Source of the DNA: Kineococcus mangrovi
GTDB lineage: Bacteria; Actinomycetota; Actinomycetes; Actinomycetales; Kineococcaceae
Length of the DNA: 64,000 bases
Direction of reading: 5' to 3'
NCBI RefSeq assembly: GCF_041320705.1
Contig: NZ_JBGGTQ010000011.1
Span: forward strand, 1 to 64,000
The position numbers were made by a program, and so were the translations under genes. The notes below the pieces were generated by a model that was not told the origin of the DNA, did no database searches, and worked only from the letters and a program-made list of their open reading frames with translations. Shown here in pieces: positions 43,962-51,997 of this stretch; position 1 is the stretch's first letter; every line of letters begins with the position of its first letter.

Positions 43962-45497
43962 CTACTCCTGCCCGGGCGCCACGACGGTCGTTGGGCGTGC
44001 CGGCTCGCCGTCCCGCTGGGCGGGCTGCCCCGTGAGGTTGCGCAGCAGTTCGGTGACGTCCACCCCGGTCGTGCGCCGGACGACCTCGAGGGTCTCGGTG
44101 AGGTTCGACCCCACCTGCCGCGACAGCTGGGAGGCGCCGTCGGTGGAGATGACGGTGAGGTCGGAGATGGCCGACATCGGCGCGGCGAGTTCGTGGGCGA
44201 CCCGGGGCAGGGCGTCGACGACCATCTGCGCGACCGCGGCCTCGCCGTACTGCTCGAACGCCTCGGCCCGCAGGCGCATCGTCTCCGCCTCGGCCTCACC
44301 GCGGGCGCGGGTCGCCGCGGCCTCCGCCTCGCCCTCCAGGCGGGTGGCGTTCGCCAGCGCGGTGCGCCGGTCGAGCTCGGCCTGACCGGCGACCCGGACG
44401 CGCTGCGCGTCGGCCTCGGCGGCCAGCTTGATGCGGTTCGCCTCCGCGGTCGCGGACAGTTCCACGCGGCGGGCGTCGGCCTCGGCGTTGGCGATGTCGG
44501 AGGCCTTCTTCGCCTCGGCCTCGAAGATCTCCGAGTTCCGGCGCGCCTGGGCCTGCTGCTCGGCGTCGTAGCGGCGGGCGTCGGCGGGTTTGCGCACCTC
44601 GGTGTCGAGCTGGCGCTCGGTGAGCGCGGCCTGGCGCTCGGCGACGCGTTCCTGCTCGAGCAGGACCTCCTGGTCGCGCGCGGCCTTGGCCAGCACCCCG
44701 GCCGCGGCGGCACGGGCCTGCGCGGTGTCCGTCTCGGCCTTGAACTCCGCCTGCCGCAGCGACAGGTCCCGCTGGGCGCCCGAGACCTTCTCCTGCGCGC
44801 GGGCCTCGGCCTGCTGGGACTCCTGCAACGAGTTCGCCTCGGCGATGGCCGCGTTCTGCGCCGCGATCGCGGCCTCGGGGCGACCGAGGTCGCGCAGGTA
44901 GTTCACGTCGTCGGTGACGTCCTGGATCTGGAACGTGTCGAGCACCAGGCCCTGGTTCGTCAGCGACGTCTCGGCCTCCTCGGCCACGCGGGAGGCGAAC
45001 GCGGCGCGGTCGCGGATGATCTCGTCGACCGTCAGCGTCCCGACGATGGAACGCAGCGACCCGGCCAGGACCTCCTGGGTGAACGACTCGATCTCGTCCT
45101 GCTGGTGCAGGAAACGTTGCGCCGCAGCGCGCACGGAATCCTCGGTGCCGCCGACCTTGATGATGGCCACCCCGTCGAGGTTCAGCCGGATGCCCTTGGC
45201 CGAGACCGCCCCACGGATCTGCACGGAGATGCGCCGGGAGGCCAGGGACAACGAGTACGCCTGCTGCACGAACGGCAGGACGAAGATGCCGCCGCCCATG
45301 ACGACCTTCTGCCCGGACAGGTCGGTGGAGATCTTCCCCGTCTCGGGGTTGGTGACGGGCCGGCCCTTCTGGCCGACCACGACGAACGCCTCGCTCGGGC
45401 CGGCGATGCGGTACCGGCGCACGATCGCGACGGCCAGCAGCACCACGACGACGACGGCCGCGGCCACCAGGATGACGGCGGGGGTCAGGAACTCCAC
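43962..45497 (-). CDS. Flotillin-like SPFH-domain protein
   Basis: The protein has 511 residues. One N-terminal membrane segment (AVILVAAAVVVVVLLAVAIV) is followed by an SPFH/band-7 domain (FVLPFVQQAYSLSLASRRISVQIRG, GIRLNLDGVAIIKVGG). A long Glu/Ala/Arg-rich coiled coil (about 215-420) follows, typical of flotillins (QAEARAQEKVSGAQRDL, RARGEAEAETMRLRAEAFEQYGEAA). Flotillins assemble into oligomeric scaffolds that organise membrane microdomains. The gene for an NfeD-like partner lies upstream in the same operon, the known floA/floT-nfeD pairing. GTG 45497 has AGAGGA eight bases upstream. Confidence 0.9.
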   Translation of the reverse strand: MEFLTPAVILVAAAVVVVVLLAVAIVRRYRIAGPSEAFVVVGQKGRPVTNPETGKISTDLSGQKVVMGGGIFVLPFVQQAYSLSLASRRISVQIRGAVSAKGIRLNLDGVAIIKVGGTEDSVRAAAQRFLHQQDEIESFTQEVLAGSLRSIVGTLTVDEIIRDRAAFASRVAEEAETSLTNQGLVLDTFQIQDVTDDVNYLRDLGRPEAAIAAQNAAIAEANSLQESQQAEARAQEKVSGAQRDLSLRQAEFKAETDTAQARAAAAGVLAKAARDQEVLLEQERVAERQAALTERQLDTEVRKPADARRYDAEQQAQARRNSEIFEAEAKKASDIANAEADARRVELSATAEANRIKLAAEADAQRVRVAGQAELDRRTALANATRLEGEAEAAATRARGEAEAETMRLRAEAFEQYGEAAVAQMVVDALPRVAHELAAPMSAISDLTVISTDGASQLSRQVGSNLTETLEVVRRTTGVDVTELLRNLTGQPAQRDGEPARPTTVVAPGQE

Positions 45498-45528
45498 GAC
45501 GGTCCTCTTCTCAGGGTTCGGAACTGGT

Positions 45529-46038
45529 TCAGGGGAGGGGTTTCACCTGGACGGCGGTCGCGGACACCTCGGCGACGACCTCGACCTCGGCACCGCGGGC
45601 GAGGGTGACGTCGCTGACGGCGCTGCGCTTGACCGTCGTCCCGCGCAGGCGCAGGTTCACCTCGCCGAACGCCCCGGGCCTCGTCGCGGGGGTCGTCACG
45701 TACCCGCGGGCGCCCAGGATCGAGACGTGCGTCTCGGGGTCCTCCCGGCGCAGGGTGCGGACGAGCCCGCCGACCCCGGCCACGGTCGCGATCCCCACGC
45801 CCGCGCCGAAACCGGCGGCCTGCGACGTGGTCCACCCGAACGAGGTCTGCGCCAGGGTCGCGGCGAGGCCGAACAGCGCCAGACCGCCGGACAGGGACGT
45901 CAGGGACAAGAACCCGCCGGCGATGTCGAGCTCGAACGCCTCGAAGACGCCGTCGAACACGAACGAGACGAGGCACACGACGAAACCCACGACCGCGAGC
46001 ACGACGAACACCGTCACGCCGATCCCGTGCACGGTCAC
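45529..46038 (-). CDS. NfeD/YuaF-like membrane protein
   Basis: The protein has 169 residues. Three helices (VTVFVVLAVVGFVVCLVSFVF; FLSLTSLSGGLALFGLAATL; AAGFGAGVGIATVAGVGGLV) precede a soluble beta-barrel of about 60 residues (HVSILGARGYVTTPATRPGA, VEVVAEVSATAVQVKPL). This is the short NfeD layout that pairs with flotillin, encoded 31 bases downstream. The OB-like tail is thought to contact the flotillin scaffold. GTG 46038 is the start; a TAGGGT-like box lies about 30 bases further upstream. Confidence 0.8.
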   Translation of the reverse strand: MTVHGIGVTVFVVLAVVGFVVCLVSFVFDGVFEAFELDIAGGFLSLTSLSGGLALFGLAATLAQTSFGWTTSQAAGFGAGVGIATVAGVGGLVRTLRREDPETHVSILGARGYVTTPATRPGAFGEVNLRLRGTTVKRSAVSDVTLARGAEVEVVAEVSATAVQVKPLP

Positions 46039-46197
46039 CCCCGACCACCCCTGCCCCGGACCCTACAGGGTCGTTTCCCCTCCGGGCGGTGGTCCCGCGG
46101 TTCCGGGACGGGGTTCTGGCCGGTGCCGGGCCGTGGGTTCCAGGTCCGCGAGTGACGGAGCCCCGAGCGGCGGGGCGTGCCCGGCCCGCCGCGCGGG

Positions 46198-46917
46198 TCA
46201 GGGGGCCGGACGCGTGCGCAGGACGGCCGTGGTGCGCTCGGAGGCGACGACGGACCCGCCGAGGGCGTCGAGGCCGGGGGCGAGGACGACCGACCCCGCC
46301 CTGGCCCACGCCGCCAGCGGCCCCCGCACGACGTCACCGGGACCGGCGTCGGTGAGCAACCGCACGCCCACCGGCCAGTCCGCGCCGAGGGTCTGCGCCT
46401 CGCCGAGCAGCCGGCCGTGGGTCAGCGCCGGGGCCTCCAGCGCGGGGTCCTCCGGCCCCGGGGCCGCCATCGGGACGTGCGTGTCGCCGTACCCGGTGAC
46501 GACACGGGCGTAGTCGAGCACCCCCGCCGGCAGCTCCTGGTCGAAGCGGGTCGCCAGGGGCAGCAGCGAGACCGCGATCCGGTCCTGGGAAGCGTTGCGC
46601 TGCATCGCCTGCACCGAGGAGGACACCAGGACGTCCGCGGGCCGGTCCGCGCCGTGGCGCACCGCGGCCCCCGTCGCCCAGGCCGCGAGCTGGAACACCG
46701 GCGTGCGCCAGTGGGTGGGCAGGTCGATGGCCACGACGGAGCCGGGCCCCACCTCGAACTCCTCCTCGAGCAGGTTCGCCGTCTTGGCGACCCACGTCGC
46801 CAGCACCCGCGCGGACAGCTCGACCCGCTCCCCGGAGGAGGCGTGGTCGGCGGCGTACCAGGTCAGCCGCGGTGCGGTCGGGTCGTCGTCCAGCAGGCGG
46901 CGCAGCACGGGGAGCAC
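46198..46917 (-). CDS. TIGR03089 family protein (AMP-binding-like N-terminal domain)
   Basis: The protein has 239 residues. It resembles the N-terminal part of acyl-CoA synthetase/AMP-binding enzymes (TWYAADHASSGERVELSARVLATWVAKTANLLEEEF, GSVVAIDLPTHWRTPVFQLAAWATGAAV) but stops before the adenylate-forming P-loop. That is the TIGR03089 family, restricted to Actinobacteria and of unknown function. It cannot adenylate on its own. The GTG start follows a TACCGT box by six bases. Confidence 0.82.
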   Translation of the reverse strand: MLPVLRRLLDDDPTAPRLTWYAADHASSGERVELSARVLATWVAKTANLLEEEFEVGPGSVVAIDLPTHWRTPVFQLAAWATGAAVRHGADRPADVLVSSSVQAMQRNASQDRIAVSLLPLATRFDQELPAGVLDYARVVTGYGDTHVPMAAPGPEDPALEAPALTHGRLLGEAQTLGADWPVGVRLLTDAGPGDVVRGPLAAWARAGSVVLAPGLDALGGSVVASERTTAVLRTRPAP

Positions 46918-46923
46918 GCCGTC

Positions 46924-46929
46924 ACGGTA
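46924..46929 (-). promoter_or_regulatory. Putative leaderless -10 box (TACCGT)
   Basis: Minus-strand TACCGT ends six bases before GTG 46917 of the TIGR03089 gene. Hexamer and spacing are identical to those before the glycosylase at 60881. Confidence 0.55.
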
Positions 46930-46969
46930 CGCGGGGTGCCGGGGCGGACCTGCGGGGGCGAGGGCGGGG

Positions 46970-47437
46970 TCAGGGCGGGGGCGGGGTGGCGGCGCCCCGC
47001 TCGACGACCGCCCGCAGGTGCTCGGCCCGTCGCCGCAGGAGCCGGCGCAGGTACGGCTCGGCCACCCACCGGACGGCGAGGGCGCCGAACGGGCCGCCGG
47101 GCAGCGCCAGCGCCACCCGGTCCGTCATCCGGGTGCCCCGGCCCGTGGGGGTGAACAGGTGCTCGTGGCGCATCCGGCGGAAGGGGCCGCGCACCTGCTC
47201 GTCCACGACCCGGTGCGGGCGCTCCGCGACGCTCACCCGGCTCGTCATCGTCCACCGCACGCCGAGGTGCCGGGCGGTGAACGTCACCTCCTCGCCCTCG
47301 GCCAGCGTCCGCCGCCCCGTGCTCGTGGTCGCGCTCTCGCCGCTGCCGCGCAACGAGTCCGCGTGCACGTCCACGTCCAGCACGAGGTCGTGCAGCACCT
47401 CCGGCGGGGCGGCCACGTCCGTCACGACGACGATCAC
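46970..47437 (-). CDS. SRPBCC (START-like) family protein
   Basis: The protein has 155 residues and one helix-grip fold: VIVVVTDVAAPPEVLHDLVLDVDVHADSL, a central VTFTARHLGVRWTMTSRV, and FRRMRHEHLFTPTGRGTRMTDRVALALP before a long C-terminal helix. Such domains bind hydrophobic ligands or act as polyketide-cyclase-like proteins; no ligand is evident. It is transcribed away from the large membrane protein gene at 47468 from an overlapping promoter region. Although the frame is open to 49714, only this part has homology and codon bias. Confidence 0.78.
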   Translation of the reverse strand: MIVVVTDVAAPPEVLHDLVLDVDVHADSLRGSGESATTSTGRRTLAEGEEVTFTARHLGVRWTMTSRVSVAERPHRVVDEQVRGPFRRMRHEHLFTPTGRGTRMTDRVALALPGGPFGALAVRWVAEPYLRRLLRRRAEHLRAVVERGAATPPPP

Positions 47438-47449
47438 GGCCCCAGTCTG

Positions 47450-47459
47450 ACGGTAGGTT
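47450..47459. promoter_or_regulatory. Overlapping divergent -10 boxes
   Basis: Plus-strand TAGGTT at 47454-47459 lies eight bases before GTG 47468. Minus-strand TACCGT at 47455-47450 lies twelve bases before GTG 47437. The two hexamers share two base pairs, so polymerase can hardly occupy both at once. Confidence 0.55.
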
Positions 47460-47467
47460 CTGCCGGC

Positions 47468-49537
47468 GTGAGCAGCACCGGGAGCACCGCCGCGGGAACC
47501 CTTCTGACGCGGGTCCCCGTCGTCCTGGCCGCCGCCGTCGCCGCGCTCACCGCCGTCGCCGTCCCCCTCGTGCTGCTGGACCTGTGGACACCCGCCGTCG
47601 CCGTGCCCGTCGGGCTCGTCGTCGCCGCCCTGGCCGGCCGCCTGGCCTGGGGCACCCCCGTCGTCGCCGCCGGCTGGTGGTCCGCCGGGGGCAGCGCCGC
47701 CCTCGCCGCCGGGGCCGGGGCCTGGGCCGCCCTCACCCACGCCGAGCACGTCGTCCTGCGCCGCGACGCGGGGTCGATGGCCCTCTACGCCCACCACCTC
47801 GCCACCCGCCACGGCCTGCCCGTCGACGCGTCCGTCCCGGCCCTCGGCGGTGCCGCCGCGCTCGCGGACCCGAACCTCACCCTCGCCTCGCCGGCCTTCT
47901 ACCAGGTCGGTGACCACGTCGTCCCGCAGTTCCTCCTCGGGGCCCCGGCGCTGTACTCCCTGGGGGACTGGGCCGGCGGGTGGACGGGGATGTTCGTCGT
48001 GCCGGGGGTCCTCGGCGCCTTCGGCGTCCTGGCCGTCGCCGGGTTCACGGCCCGCGTCGTCGGCCCCCGCTGGGCACCGCTGGCCGCGGCCACGCTCGCG
48101 CTCGCGCAGCCCGTCCTGCACGCGAACCGCTCCACCTACTCCGAGCCCCCCGCGCTGCTCGTCCTGTTCGGGGCCGCGTCCCTGCTCGTCGCGCTGCTGC
48201 CCGCCACCGGCCGGACCGCCGCCCGCCTCGGCGGCGGCGCCGGGCTGCTCGTCGGCGCCTGCGGGTTCGTCCGCATCGACTTCCTGCGCGAGGTCGCGGT
48301 GCTCGTGCCCGTCCTCGCCGTCCTGCTCGTCGTCCGCCACCCCGGCGCCCGCGCGCTGCTGACGGGGACGGCGCTGGCCTCGGCGCTCGCGATCGCCGCC
48401 GCGCTGCTCACCTCGCGCCCCTACCTGGGGACGATCTCCGGCTCGTTGCTGCCGCTCGTCGCGGGGCTGGTGCTCCTCGCGGTCGCGAGCGCCGTCGTGG
48501 TGCGGCTGGCCCGCCGCGGCGTCCTGGCCCGGCGGTCGTGGCTGACGAGCGAGCGGCTGCCGACCGTCCTGGCCGTCGTGCTCGGGGTGGTGCTGGCCGT
48601 GCTCGCGAGCCGGCCGCTGTGGCTGGTCGTGCGCCAGGACCCGCAGGACTCCGGCAGCAAGCTCGTCGCGGGGCTGCAGCTGGCGCAGGGGCTGCCGGTC
48701 GACGGGGGCCGCACCTACGCCGAGCACTCGGTCGACTGGATCGCCTGGTACCTGGGCTGGCCGGCGGTGGTCCTCGCGGGGGCGGCGGCCGTCGCCGCGC
48801 TGCCGCGGGTGGTGCGGGCCGTCCAGGGGCGGGGTGGGCTGCCGGTGTGGACGGCCCCGTACGTCGTGGCCCTCGGGTCGACGCTGCTGACGCTGTACCG
48901 GCCGGGCATCACCCCCGACCACCCGTGGGCCGACCGCCGGTTCGTCGTCGTCGTGCTGCCCGCCGTGGTCGTCCTGTCCGTCGCGGCGTGCCGGTGGGTC
49001 GTCGTGCGGTACGCCGGTGAGCGGCTGACGTGGCTGCGCGCGGCGATCGCCGTCGTCCTGCTCGTCGGGCCCGCCGCGTGGGGCACCCTGCCCGTCGCCA
49101 CCCAGCGGACCGAGGTCGGCGAGCCCGCCGCGGTCGCCCGCGCCTGCGCGAGCTTCGCCCCCGGTGACGTCGCCCTCGCCGTCGACCCGCGCTCGCGCAA
49201 CGAGTGGCCGCAGGTGCTGCGAGGGACCTGCGACGTCCCGGCGGCCTCGCTCGTCGTCCCCACCGGCCAGGGCCGGCCCGGGACGCAGGAGTACTGGCAG
49301 GCGCTGCGCGCGGCCGTCGACCGCGAGGCCGAGCGCGTGCGCGCGGCCGGCGGCACCCCCGTGCTCGTCGCCGCCGGCGGGGACACCGACCCCGTCGAGG
49401 TGCTGCTGCGCCTGGGGGTGCAGGAGCCCCGCGTCGTGGTGAGCCGGCGCACGAGCGAGGACGAGCGGGTGCTGACGCGGCGCCCGGACGGGGTGCAGCG
49501 GATCGACGTGCGGCTGGTGACGGGCACCGCCCCCTGA
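47468..49537 (+). CDS. Large multi-spanning membrane protein, GT-C-like, function unknown
   Basis: The protein has 689 residues and about 13 helices to residue 550, then a soluble C-terminal domain of about 140 residues (DVALAVDPRSRNEWPQVLRG, GTPVLVAAGGDTDPVEVLLRLG). The extracytoplasmic loop after helix 4 (RRDAGSMALYAHHLATRHGL with LASPAFYQVGDHVVPQFLLG) and VLHANRSTYSEPPALLVLFG are conserved-looking. Topology and size resemble GT-C transferases of actinobacterial envelope clusters, but I cannot assign a family. It stands alone under a leaderless promoter; only the neighbouring SRPBCC gene shares its control region. Confidence 0.65.
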   Translation: MSSTGSTAAGTLLTRVPVVLAAAVAALTAVAVPLVLLDLWTPAVAVPVGLVVAALAGRLAWGTPVVAAGWWSAGGSAALAAGAGAWAALTHAEHVVLRRDAGSMALYAHHLATRHGLPVDASVPALGGAAALADPNLTLASPAFYQVGDHVVPQFLLGAPALYSLGDWAGGWTGMFVVPGVLGAFGVLAVAGFTARVVGPRWAPLAAATLALAQPVLHANRSTYSEPPALLVLFGAASLLVALLPATGRTAARLGGGAGLLVGACGFVRIDFLREVAVLVPVLAVLLVVRHPGARALLTGTALASALAIAAALLTSRPYLGTISGSLLPLVAGLVLLAVASAVVVRLARRGVLARRSWLTSERLPTVLAVVLGVVLAVLASRPLWLVVRQDPQDSGSKLVAGLQLAQGLPVDGGRTYAEHSVDWIAWYLGWPAVVLAGAAAVAALPRVVRAVQGRGGLPVWTAPYVVALGSTLLTLYRPGITPDHPWADRRFVVVVLPAVVVLSVAACRWVVVRYAGERLTWLRAAIAVVLLVGPAAWGTLPVATQRTEVGEPAAVARACASFAPGDVALAVDPRSRNEWPQVLRGTCDVPAASLVVPTGQGRPGTQEYWQALRAAVDREAERVRAAGGTPVLVAAGGDTDPVEVLLRLGVQEPRVVVSRRTSEDERVLTRRPDGVQRIDVRLVTGTAP

Positions 49538-49553
49538 CCGCTCTCGTGGTCGG

Positions 49554-50021
49554 TCAGGGCGAGCGCGGCGACGGTGGGCGGCGGTAGGTCGCGTCGGGCT
49601 CGCGCTCCTCGTTCCCGCCGCCGTCACCGGTCGCGACGAGGTGGAAGCCGTGCCGCTCGTAGAGGCGGCGGGCTCCGACGTTGCGCTGGAAGACGTGCAG
49701 CAGCAGCGCGCCACCGACGGCGTCCCGCCGGGCCAGGACGTGCTCGAGCAGGAGCGTCCCGGTCCCGCGGCCCCAGGAGCGGGGGGCGACGTAGAGGTGC
49801 TGCAGCCAGGCGCCCTCGACGGCGGCGAACCCCAGCACCGCGCCGTCGTCGTCGCGGGCCAGGTGCACCTCCTGCCGGGCGAGCACGACGTCCGCGACGA
49901 ACGCGCGGGTCTCCTCGTCGGTGTGCAGGTGGGGCAGGTACCTCATCGTGGCGCGGGCGGCGAGGAAGACGTCGGCGACGGCCGGGGCGTCCGCGGGGGT
50001 CGCGGGGACGATGCGGGGCAC
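49554..50021 (-). CDS. GNAT-family N-acetyltransferase
   Basis: The protein has 155 residues and one GNAT domain. It starts RIVPATPADAPAVADVFLAARA; acetyl-CoA binding is shown by LQHLYVAPRSWGRGTGTLLLEHVLA (the R/Q-x-x-G-x-G/A motif), and LLHVFQRNVGARRLYERHGFHLV is the closing strand-helix unit. The substrate is unknown. GTG 50021 is preferred because GACGAT lies six bases upstream; GTG 50057 in frame would add twelve unconserved residues. The last 15 residues are charged and disordered. Confidence 0.85.
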   Translation of the reverse strand: MPRIVPATPADAPAVADVFLAARATMRYLPHLHTDEETRAFVADVVLARQEVHLARDDDGAVLGFAAVEGAWLQHLYVAPRSWGRGTGTLLLEHVLARRDAVGGALLLHVFQRNVGARRLYERHGFHLVATGDGGGNEEREPDATYRRPPSPRSP

Positions 50022-50114
50022 GGCCCCATCGTCGGGGACCTCGCCGTCGGCGCCCACAGGTTTCCCGCGGGCTCTCCTGGTGGGTGGACCGCGGGGACGG
50101 GTTGGACGGGACCA

Positions 50115-50217
50115 CCGGTGGGTGTCCCGATCCGGTCGCCTGGACGACCCCCTCGGGCCACCGACGGCTCACTCCACGTCGATGCGATCCGTGGTGACAC
50201 CGATGGGTGTCCAGATC
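50115..50217. repeat. Imperfect 18-base direct repeat plus palindrome upstream of the GNAT gene
   Basis: Segments 50115-50132 and 50200-50217 match at 16 of 18 positions (core TGGGTGTCC). The second overlaps a perfect inverted repeat GACACC-GATG-GGTGTC at 50196-50211. The region between the methyltransferase 3' end (50238) and the GNAT start holds no gene. A repressor with two sites is a reasonable guess. Confidence 0.4.
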
Positions 50218-50237
50218 GCGTCGGGCGCGGGCGGCGG

Positions 50238-51002
50238 TCAGCCCGGCAGCGTGGCCCGCGAGCAGCGCGCCACGTACTCCAGCGCCAACGACCCGACCTG
50301 CCGCAGCCGGTCCTGCGCCTGCGCCCGCACGTCGGCCAGCACCTCCTCGCGCCGCGCCTCGTCGAGGGCGATGACCCAGCTGCGCGAGCGCGTCAGGTCC
50401 AGCAGGGACTCCACGGTCACGGGGTCGGACCAGCGGACGTCGTAGCGCTCGACGGGCCCGAAGGGCGCGCCGACGCGGGGGGCGAGGCTGCCGAGCTGCT
50501 CCTCGCCGGGGCCGTCGAGCAACCGGTCCAGCCGCGCGATCCAGTCCACCCCGGCGTCGCGGACGTTCCACAGCAGGCCGAGCCGGCCGCCGGGCCGCAG
50601 GACGCGGGCGACCTCGGGGGCCGCCGTGGCCGGGTCGACCCAGTGCCAGGCCTGGGCCATGAGGACGGCGTCGAGGCTGCCGTCGGGCAGCGGGATCGAC
50701 TCCGCGGTCCCGTCGAGCACGTCCACGCCGGGCAGGACCCGCGCGAACGTCTCCCGCATCCCGGGGGTGGGCTCGACGGCGACGACGTCCACCCCGCGCG
50801 CCACGAGCGAGCGCGTCAGCTTGCCCGTCCCGGCGCCCAGGTCCAGCACCCGCAGCGGCCGGTCGGCGGGACCGCCCAGGGGCGCCGGCGGCAGCAACCA
50901 GTCCAGGGCCTCGCCGGGGTAGCCGGGGCGGGCGCGGTCGTAGACGTCGGCGACCGCGCCGAAGGAGCGGGCGCGCTCTTCGGCGGACACGGGGTGGCTC
51001 AC
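50238..51002 (-). CDS. Class I SAM-dependent methyltransferase
   Basis: The protein has 254 residues. The Methyltransf_11 signatures are RVLDLGAGTGKLTRSLVARG (motif I), VVAVEPTPGMRETFARVLP, GTAESIPLPDGSLDAVLMAQAWHWVDP (motifs II-III) and VLRPGGRLGLLWNVRD. The HWVDP segment and the C-terminal helices match the broad UbiE-like group whose targets are small molecules. The substrate is not apparent from the neighbours. GTG 51002 follows a CACGAT box by six bases, again without a ribosome binding site. Confidence 0.88.
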   Translation of the reverse strand: MSHPVSAEERARSFGAVADVYDRARPGYPGEALDWLLPPAPLGGPADRPLRVLDLGAGTGKLTRSLVARGVDVVAVEPTPGMRETFARVLPGVDVLDGTAESIPLPDGSLDAVLMAQAWHWVDPATAAPEVARVLRPGGRLGLLWNVRDAGVDWIARLDRLLDGPGEEQLGSLAPRVGAPFGPVERYDVRWSDPVTVESLLDLTRSRSWVIALDEARREEVLADVRAQAQDRLRQVGSLALEYVARCSRATLPG

Positions 51003-51055
51003 GGGGCCATCGTGCCGCCCCGCGCCGACGTCCCGGGAACCGCCCCACCCCTGGG

Positions 51056-51061
51056 TAAGCT
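51056..51061 (+). promoter_or_regulatory. Putative leaderless -10 box (TAAGCT)
   Basis: TAAGCT ends nine bases before ATG 51071, the first gene of the three-gene glycan cluster. Confidence 0.5.
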
Positions 51062-51070
51062 CTGCCCGCC

Positions 51071-51997
51071 ATGCCTGTCGAAGATGAGGTCCAGCCCCCG
51101 AGCGGACCGGCGCCCGTCGCCACGATCGTGCTGCCCTGCTACAACGAGGAGGCGCACGTCCTGCTGGAGGTCCAGCGCATCACGAAGGCCATGGACGCCG
51201 ACGGCATGCCCTACGAGCTGCTGGCGGTCGACGACTGCTCCACCGACGACACCCTGCAGGTCCTGCGCTCGGTCGAGCACGAGTACCCGCACCTGCGCGT
51301 CGTGGGGTTCCGCCGCAACGGCGGCTCGGGCACCGTGCGCCGCATCGGCACCCAGATGGCGCGCGGCGAGATCGTCGTGTGGACCGACGCCGACATGTCC
51401 TACGAGAACGAGCGCATCCCCGAGCTCGTCCGGGTGCTGCTCGAGGACGACTCCTACGACCAGGTCGTCGGCGCCCGCACGACGGAGGAGGGCACGCACA
51501 AGGCCCTGCGCGTCCCGGCGAAGTTCGTCATCCGCAAGGTCGCCGAAGTGCTGGCGCGCCAGCGCATCCCGGACCTGAACTCCGGTCTGCGGGCCTTCCG
51601 CAAGTCGGTGTCGCTGCCGTACCTGCGGCTGCTGCCGGCGGGCTTCTCCTGCGTCACGACGATCACGCTGTCGTTCCTGTGCAACCAGCACGACATCAAG
51701 TACGTGCCGACGAGCTACGCCAAGCGCGCGGGCACGTCGAAGTTCCACTTCACCAAGGACGCCTACCGGTACATCCTCCAGGTGCTGCGGATGATCATGT
51801 ACTTCGAGCCGCTGCGGGTGCTCATGCCGGTCGCGCTGTTCCTGTTCGGCCTCGGTTTCCTCAAGGGCGTCACCGACATGGTCCGGCACGCGTTCTACTT
51901 CCCGGCCAACACCGTCCTGCTGCTCGTCTCCGGGTTGCTCATCGGCGCCGTCGCGCTGCTGGCCGACCTCGTCGTGCGCTCGCGGGACAGCGCGTGA
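51071..51997 (+). CDS. GT2 glycosyltransferase with C-terminal membrane helices (DPM1/ArnC-like)
   Basis: The protein has 308 residues. The GT-A domain shows TIVLPCYNEEAHVLLEVQRI, LLAVDDCSTDDTL, FRRNGGSGTVRRIGTQMARG and metal-binding WTDADMSYEN. The conserved DLNSGLRAFRK and TSYAKRAGTSKFHFTKDAYRY follow, typical of polyprenyl-phosphate glycosyltransferases. Two helices (PLRVLMPVALFLFGLGFLKG; VLLLVSGLLIGAVALLADLVV) anchor it. It would attach a sugar to decaprenyl phosphate for use outside the membrane. It overlaps the next gene by four bases. Confidence 0.87.
   Translation: MPVEDEVQPPSGPAPVATIVLPCYNEEAHVLLEVQRITKAMDADGMPYELLAVDDCSTDDTLQVLRSVEHEYPHLRVVGFRRNGGSGTVRRIGTQMARGEIVVWTDADMSYENERIPELVRVLLEDDSYDQVVGARTTEEGTHKALRVPAKFVIRKVAEVLARQRIPDLNSGLRAFRKSVSLPYLRLLPAGFSCVTTITLSFLCNQHDIKYVPTSYAKRAGTSKFHFTKDAYRYILQVLRMIMYFEPLRVLMPVALFLFGLGFLKGVTDMVRHAFYFPANTVLLLVSGLLIGAVALLADLVVRSRDSA

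Noticed and set aside
46970-49714. 914-codon minus-strand open frame
   Set aside because: Only the last 155 codons (SRPBCC) look like protein; the rest is antisense to the membrane protein gene at 47468.
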